From NCBI RefSeq assembly GCF_002929375.1, contig NZ_PJIP01000001.1, positions 543,895 to 607,894 on the forward strand: 64,000 nucleotides of DNA, given 5' to 3'. Each line of letters starts with the position of its first letter. Positions within the stretch are counted from its first letter, which is position 1. Shown in pieces: positions 59,811 to 64,000 of this stretch. The translations under genes were made by a program, and so were the position numbers. The notes under the pieces are model-generated. The model was not told the DNA's origin. It was given only the letters and a program-made list of their open reading frames with translations, and searched no databases. The stretch comes from Arthrobacter sp. DWC3. GTDB taxonomy: Bacteria; Actinomycetota; Actinomycetes; Actinomycetales; Micrococcaceae.

Positions 59811-62800
59811 TGGCGACCCACACGCCCTACGTCCCGGAGATCCTCACCGGGTGGCTCCCGTCGCAGCGCTGGTTCCCCGTGAAGGGGGAGTCGGTGGACC
59901 TGACGGTCGTCGGCGGGACGGTCCTCGAGGATCCGGCCGGTGAGGCCGGCTTCGAGGTGCACTTCCTGGCCGTCACGTCCGGAACGCGCACCGACGTCGT
60001 CAGCGTGCCCATCAGCTATCGTGCGGCGCCGCTCGACGCCGCCGCGTCCGGCCTTATCGGCCAGGTGGACCACCCGGAGCTCGGCGCGCGGTGGGCGTAC
60101 GACGCGACCCACGACGCCGACTTCGTGCGCCTCTGGGTGGACTTCATCCTGACCCGCGGGACCACGGCCGACGGCCGGCTCACCGGTGTGGTCATCAAGG
60201 CGCCGGCCGACCAGGAGCCCGGCACCGTGCCGCCCGTGAAGGTGCTGCAGGGCGAGCAGTCCAACACCTCCGTGGTCTACGGATCGGGTCCCGGCTCGAT
60301 GATCGTCAAGTTCTTCCGGGTGCTCGCCGCGGGCGAGAGCCCCGACGTGCAGATCAGCGCCGAGCTCACCGCCGGTGGCTCCACCGACACCCCCGACACC
60401 TTCGGTTGGGTGACGGGGACCTGGCAGGCGGCCGACGCCGAGCCCGGACACCACGTCACGGGCCACGTCAGCGTGCTGCGCGACTTCGTCGAGGGGAGCA
60501 CCGACGCCTGGCGCACGGCCTCGACCGCGGCGTCGACCGCCGCGGACTTCACGGCGGAGGCGCGCGGCCTCGGCCGGGCCGTGGCTCGCATCCACCGGCA
60601 GCTCGACGGCGCCTTCGGCAGCCGTACGGCCATCGAGGCCGAGGAGAAGGAGTTCAAGGAGGCCCTCGCGCAGCGCATCCGCTGGGCGTGGGAGGAGGCG
60701 GGCGACGTCGTCGGCCCCCTCGGCGACCACGTGGACCGCATCGTCCGCGAGATCGAGGCCCTCGAGGACATCCCGCCCCTCCAGCGGATCCACGCCGACC
60801 TCCACCTCGGGCAGGTCCTGCAGGCGCCCGACGGCACCTGGCTCGTCATCGACTTCGAGGGTGAGCCGCTCAGGCCCACCGCGGAGCGGAGCGTCCCGGA
60901 CGTGACGGTGCGCGACGTCGTGGGGATGGTCCGGTCGCTCGAGTACGCGGCTGCGTCCCGCGGGGCCGCCCCGCTCGGTTCGCCCGAGGCCACGGCGACC
61001 GAGCAGTGGTCCGACGCCGCCCGCGAGGCCTTCCTCGAGGGGTACGCGGAGGAGATCGGTGCGCCCGTGGACACCTCCGGCCCGCTCTTCCGTGCCCTGT
61101 GGCTCGACAAGGCCCTGTACGAAGTCGTCTACGAGATCCGCAACAGACCCGACTGGGTCGAGATGCCCGCACGGGACGTGCGTCGCGCTCTGGGCGCCTC
61201 GTCCGATGCGGACGCAACGAAAGCAGCTGACATGAATCCTCCGAAGAACGCCGACCGCGACCAGGGTGCCGGCGAGAAGAACCTCGTCGCCAAGGCCGCC
61301 AGGACCGTCGCCGAGACGGCGAAGGCCGCCGCGGACAAGGCGAGGGATGCCGCCGCCGAGGTCGCGGAGAAGGCCCGTGAGGCCGGCTCCGGCCGGACCG
61401 GGACCGCGCCGGCGACCACCGACACCGCGCACCTCGCACCCGTGCCCGTCGACCAGTCCGTCCTCCAGCAGGTGGCGGAGGGCGTGTACCACCAGCCCCA
61501 CGCCGTCCTGGGTGCGCACCTCGGGGACGACGACGTCGTCACCGTCCGGACGCTGCGCCGCCTCGCGCGGTCCGTCGTCGTCGTCACCGGGTCCGGCCGT
61601 ACGGAGCTCCGGCACGAGCACAACGGCATCTGGGTCGGCGCCGTGGCGGCCGAGAACCCGGGCCACGTCCCCGACTACCGGCTCGAGGTCACGTACGACG
61701 GCGATCCCGTCACCGTCGACGACCCCTACCGGTTCCTGCCGACGCTCGGCGAGATCGACATGCACCTCATCGGGGAGGGTCGGCACGAGACCCTCTGGAC
61801 CGCGCTCGGTGCGCACGTCCGCCACTACTCGTCCGTCCTCGGCGACATCGAGGGCGTGTCCTTCGCGGTCTGGGCCCCCAACGCGAAGGCCGTCCAGGTC
61901 ATGGGCGACTTCAACGGCTGGGACGGCAGCGTCAACGCCATGCGCGCCCTCGGCAGCTCGGGCATCTGGGAGATCTTCATCCCCGGCGCGGGTGCGGGCA
62001 CCTGCTACAAGTTCCACATCCTCGGCCGGGACGGCCAGTGGCGCGAGAAGGCCGACCCCATGGCACGCGGCACCGAGATCCCGCCGCTCACCGGCTCGAA
62101 GGTCGTCGAGTCCACCTACGTGTTCGAGGACGACGTGTGGATGCAGGCCCGTGCGGCCGGTGATCCCCACAACGGGCCCATGAGCGTGTACGAGGTGCAC
62201 CTCGGTTCGTGGCGGCAGGGCCTGAGCTACCGGGAACTCGCCGAGCAGCTCGTCGAGTACGTCTCCTGGCAGGGCTTCACGCACGTCGAGCTCATGCCCG
62301 TCGCCGAGCACCCGTTCGGCGGCTCGTGGGGTTACCAGGTCACGTCCTACTTCGCGCCGACGTCGCGCTTCGGCTCGCCCGACGACTTCAGGTACCTCGT
62401 CGACAAGCTCCACCAGGCCGGCATCGGCGTGATCATGGACTGGGTCCCCGCGCACTTCCCGAAGGACGCCTGGGCGCTGGCCAACTTCGACGGCGGGACG
62501 CTGTACGAACACGGCGACCCCTTCCTCGGTGAGCACCGTGACTGGGGGACGCTGATCTTCGACTTCGGTCGTCGTGAGGTCCGCAACTTCCTGGTGGCGA
62601 ACGCCCTGTACTGGCTCGAGGAATTCCACATCGACGGTCTCCGCGTCGACGCCGTGGCCTCCATGCTCTACCTGAACTACTCCAGGGAGGAAGGCCAGTG
62701 GCGGCCGAACAAGTTCGGCGGCCAGGAGAACCTGGAGGCCATCTCCTTCCTGCAGGAGGTCAACGCGACCGCCTACAAGCGGGCGCCCGGGATCGTCATG

Positions 62801-63616
62801 GTCGCCGAGGAGTCGACGGCGTTCGACGGCGTCACGAGGCCCACGAGTGCCGGCGGGCTCGGCTTCGGGATCAAGTGGAACATGGGCTGGATGAACGACA
62901 CCCTGGAGTACATCTCCGAGGACCCCATCAACCGGGTGCACCACCACGGGAAGGCCACCTTCTCGATGGTCTACGCCTACACCGAGAACTTCATGCTGCC
63001 CATCAGCCATGACGAGGTGGTCCACGGCAAGGGATCTCTCCTGCGCAAGATGCCGGGCGACCGGTGGCAGCAGCTCGCCAACGTCCGCGCCTACCTCGCG
63101 TTCCAGTGGGCGCACCCCGGCAAGCAGCTCATCTTCATGGGGTCGGAGTTCGCGCAGGAAGCGGAGTGGGCCGAGCACCACAGCCTCGACTGGTGGCTGA
63201 CCGAGACGCCCTCCCACCAGGGCGTCCAGCACCTCGTCCGTTCACTGAACTCGATCTACCGGAACACCCCCGCGCTCTATGCACGGGACAACGAGCCGGC
63301 CGGTTTCCAGTGGATCGACGAGAACGACGGCGAGCACAACACGCTGTCCTTCATCCGGTGGGACCACCAGGGCAACCCGCTCGTGTGCATCGCCAACTTC
63401 GCCGGCGGGCCGCACGAGGGATTCCGTGTGGGGCTGCCCTGGGCGGGGGAGTGGACCGAGGTCCTCAACACCGACTCCGCCGAGTTCGGCGGATCGGGTG
63501 TGGGCAACGCCAGTCCCATCACGGCACGGGAAGGCGCCCACAACGGGCAGCCCGCGTACGGGGACGTCCGCGTGCCGCCACTCGGTGTGCTGTACCTGAA
63601 GCCGGCCACCTCCTGA
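59810..63616 (+). CDS. glgB: Maltokinase::1,4-alpha-glucan branching enzyme fusion
   Basis: One 1268-residue frame runs without a stop. Residues 1-460 are a Pep2/Mak maltokinase: N-terminal cap ([18 protein letters not shown]), H328-A-D330 catalytic loop ([12 protein letters not shown]) and D348-F-E350 metal site. Residues 475-525 are a Lys/Ala-rich helical linker. The rest is GlgB: N-terminal domains ([20 protein letters not shown]), GH13 barrel with nucleophile D947 ([17 protein letters not shown]), Glu 1000/1001 (VAEEST) and D1068 ([13 protein letters not shown]). An ATG at 61232 (codon 475) could also start a separate 794-residue GlgB. The maltokinase makes maltose-1-phosphate for GlgE, and GlgB branches the product. 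Confidence 0.93.
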   Translation: MATHTPYVPEILTGWLPSQRWFPVKGESVDLTVVGGTVLEDPAGEAGFEVHFLAVTSGTRTDVVSVPISYRAAPLDAAASGLIGQVDHPELGARWAYDATHDADFVRLWVDFILTRGTTADGRLTGVVIKAPADQEPGTVPPVKVLQGEQSNTSVVYGSGPGSMIVKFFRVLAAGESPDVQISAELTAGGSTDTPDTFGWVTGTWQAADAEPGHHVTGHVSVLRDFVEGSTDAWRTASTAASTAADFTAEARGLGRAVARIHRQLDGAFGSRTAIEAEEKEFKEALAQRIRWAWEEAGDVVGPLGDHVDRIVREIEALEDIPPLQRIHADLHLGQVLQAPDGTWLVIDFEGEPLRPTAERSVPDVTVRDVVGMVRSLEYAAASRGAAPLGSPEATATEQWSDAAREAFLEGYAEEIGAPVDTSGPLFRALWLDKALYEVVYEIRNRPDWVEMPARDVRRALGASSDADATKAADMNPPKNADRDQGAGEKNLVAKAARTVAETAKAAADKARDAAAEVAEKAREAGSGRTGTAPATTDTAHLAPVPVDQSVLQQVAEGVYHQPHAVLGAHLGDDDVVTVRTLRRLARSVVVVTGSGRTELRHEHNGIWVGAVAAENPGHVPDYRLEVTYDGDPVTVDDPYRFLPTLGEIDMHLIGEGRHETLWTALGAHVRHYSSVLGDIEGVSFAVWAPNAKAVQVMGDFNGWDGSVNAMRALGSSGIWEIFIPGAGAGTCYKFHILGRDGQWREKADPMARGTEIPPLTGSKVVESTYVFEDDVWMQARAAGDPHNGPMSVYEVHLGSWRQGLSYRELAEQLVEYVSWQGFTHVELMPVAEHPFGGSWGYQVTSYFAPTSRFGSPDDFRYLVDKLHQAGIGVIMDWVPAHFPKDAWALANFDGGTLYEHGDPFLGEHRDWGTLIFDFGRREVRNFLVANALYWLEEFHIDGLRVDAVASMLYLNYSREEGQWRPNKFGGQENLEAISFLQEVNATAYKRAPGIVMVAEESTAFDGVTRPTSAGGLGFGIKWNMGWMNDTLEYISEDPINRVHHHGKATFSMVYAYTENFMLPISHDEVVHGKGSLLRKMPGDRWQQLANVRAYLAFQWAHPGKQLIFMGSEFAQEAEWAEHHSLDWWLTETPSHQGVQHLVRSLNSIYRNTPALYARDNEPAGFQWIDENDGEHNTLSFIRWDHQGNPLVCIANFAGGPHEGFRVGLPWAGEWTEVLNTDSAEFGGSGVGNASPITAREGAHNGQPAYGDVRVPPLGVLYLKPATS

Positions 63617-63657
63617 CCCCTCAGGATGGACGCCCGGCCTGACCGCCGGCCGGCACG

Positions 63658-63696
63658 ACAGCGGCGGACCCCGGAAGCGGGGTCCGCCGCTGTTTT
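63658..63696 (+). terminator. Terminator of the glgE operon
   Basis: A perfect 16-bp stem (63658-63673 with 63678-63693) has a GAAG loop, and TTTT includes the last stem base. Confidence 0.92.
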
Positions 63697-63833
63697 GCAT
63701 CCACCCGCGGGCGGTGCTACTGTTGATATCCGCGCTGATGAAGTTATCCGGTCGGCCGACAACCACAGAACCGAGATGCCTCTCCTACCCGTATGGGCCG
63801 GGACAAGGAATCGGACATGCGGGAACCGGCCGA

Positions 63834-63863
63834 TTTGGAGAACGGAAGCAGCAAGGGTAAGCT
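63834..63863 (+). promoter_or_regulatory. rRNA operon promoter
   Basis: TTTGGA-N18-TAAGCT is followed by GTGAAGTTGC, the arrangement usual before 16S rRNA genes in Arthrobacter relatives. An additional weaker TTGATA (63723-63728) lies upstream. CarD, encoded at 46486, would be expected to act here. Confidence 0.65.
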
Positions 63864-64000
63864 TGTGAAGTTGCTTCGGAGCGAGGACAGGGCCGTTTGG
63901 TTGTGTTTGGTGCCGGTAGCTCGTGTTGTTTGAGAACTCAATAGTGTGCCAAGTTTGTTGATACCGATTGTTTTTTGATTGGTTGAATTGGCTGGTTGCC
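63864..64000 (+). other. Pre-16S rRNA leader
   Basis: The G+C content drops sharply. TGTTGTTTGAGAACTCA (63924-63940) matches the boxA/antitermination region of actinobacterial rRNA leaders, followed by ATAGTGTGCCAAGTTTGTTG, typical of Micrococcaceae. The mature 16S sequence is not reached. The stretch 63697-63833 shows no gene. Confidence 0.8.

Overview
The window is high-GC DNA (roughly two thirds G+C, strong G/C at third codon positions, many GTG and a few TTG starts) from a motile actinobacterium. Three things point to the Micrococcaceae (Arthrobacter-like): the order lpqE-like/carD/ispD/ispF/cysS/rlmB, which is also the order in Mycobacterium; a complete GlgE pathway; and a pre-16S rRNA leader of the type seen upstream of Arthrobacter 16S genes at the right end. 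The genus is an inference.

Region 1 (1-1630): the start of a divergent, truncated sigma-factor-like gene and an aldo/keto reductase, closed by a bidirectional terminator. Region 2 (1631-34949) is a nearly complete flagellar cluster. On the minus strand are flgN-flgK-flgL-fliW, an OpgB-like phosphoglycerol transferase and a membrane GGDEF-EAL protein. On the plus strand are flagellin, then fliD-fliS-(FliT-like), then a very compact run of overlapping genes: flgB-flgC-fliE-fliF-fliG-fliH-fliI-fliJ-(NlpC/P60 peptidase)-fliK-flgD-flgE, a divergent map/HTH pair, flbD-motA-motB, and fliM-fliN-fliO-fliP-fliQ-fliR-flhB-flhA-(FlhF-like)-csrA. Four operons carry a FliA(sigma28)-type promoter of the form T(A/T)AC-N16/17-CCGATAG, and a fifth site before flbD is weaker. 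The flagellin and flgB leaders contain hairpins that display the same ATGGAT loop, the geometry of CsrA sites. CsrA and its antagonist FliW are encoded at opposite ends of the cluster, so the leaders, CsrA, FliW and flagellin look like one homeostatic circuit. No fliA, flgF/flgG, fliL, flhG or chemotaxis gene is present in the window.

Region 3 (35026-46229) is housekeeping: tRNA-Thr(CGT), a phosphonatase-like HAD protein, a lipoprotein alpha/beta hydrolase, holB-tmk, a trans-sulfuration-type PLP enzyme, a DUF2516 membrane protein, a methyltransferase, gpmA, phoU diverging from senX3-regX3 with a phased PHO-box-like repeat between them, and an LpqE-like lipoprotein.

Region 4 (46486-50942) holds carD, ispD-ispF (MEP isoprenoid pathway), cysS and rlmB. 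Region 5 (50951-63616) is storage-glucan and trehalose metabolism: glgX and glgP (breakdown) and the operon glgE-treS-(maltokinase::GlgB). TreS makes maltose from trehalose, the maltokinase half phosphorylates it, GlgE polymerises maltose-1-phosphate and the GlgB half branches the glucan. The last two activities lie in one uninterrupted 1268-residue reading frame. The window ends (63617-64000) with a terminator, an rRNA promoter, a boxA-like element and the pre-16S leader; the 16S gene lies just outside.

The most interesting items are the repeated CsrA-type hairpin loops in two flagellar leaders, the maltokinase-GlgB fusion, the signal-less peptidoglycan hydrolase inside the flagellar operon, the FlhF-like protein without a P-loop, and the frequent leaderless starts. 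No transposon, prophage, CRISPR array or defence system was seen.
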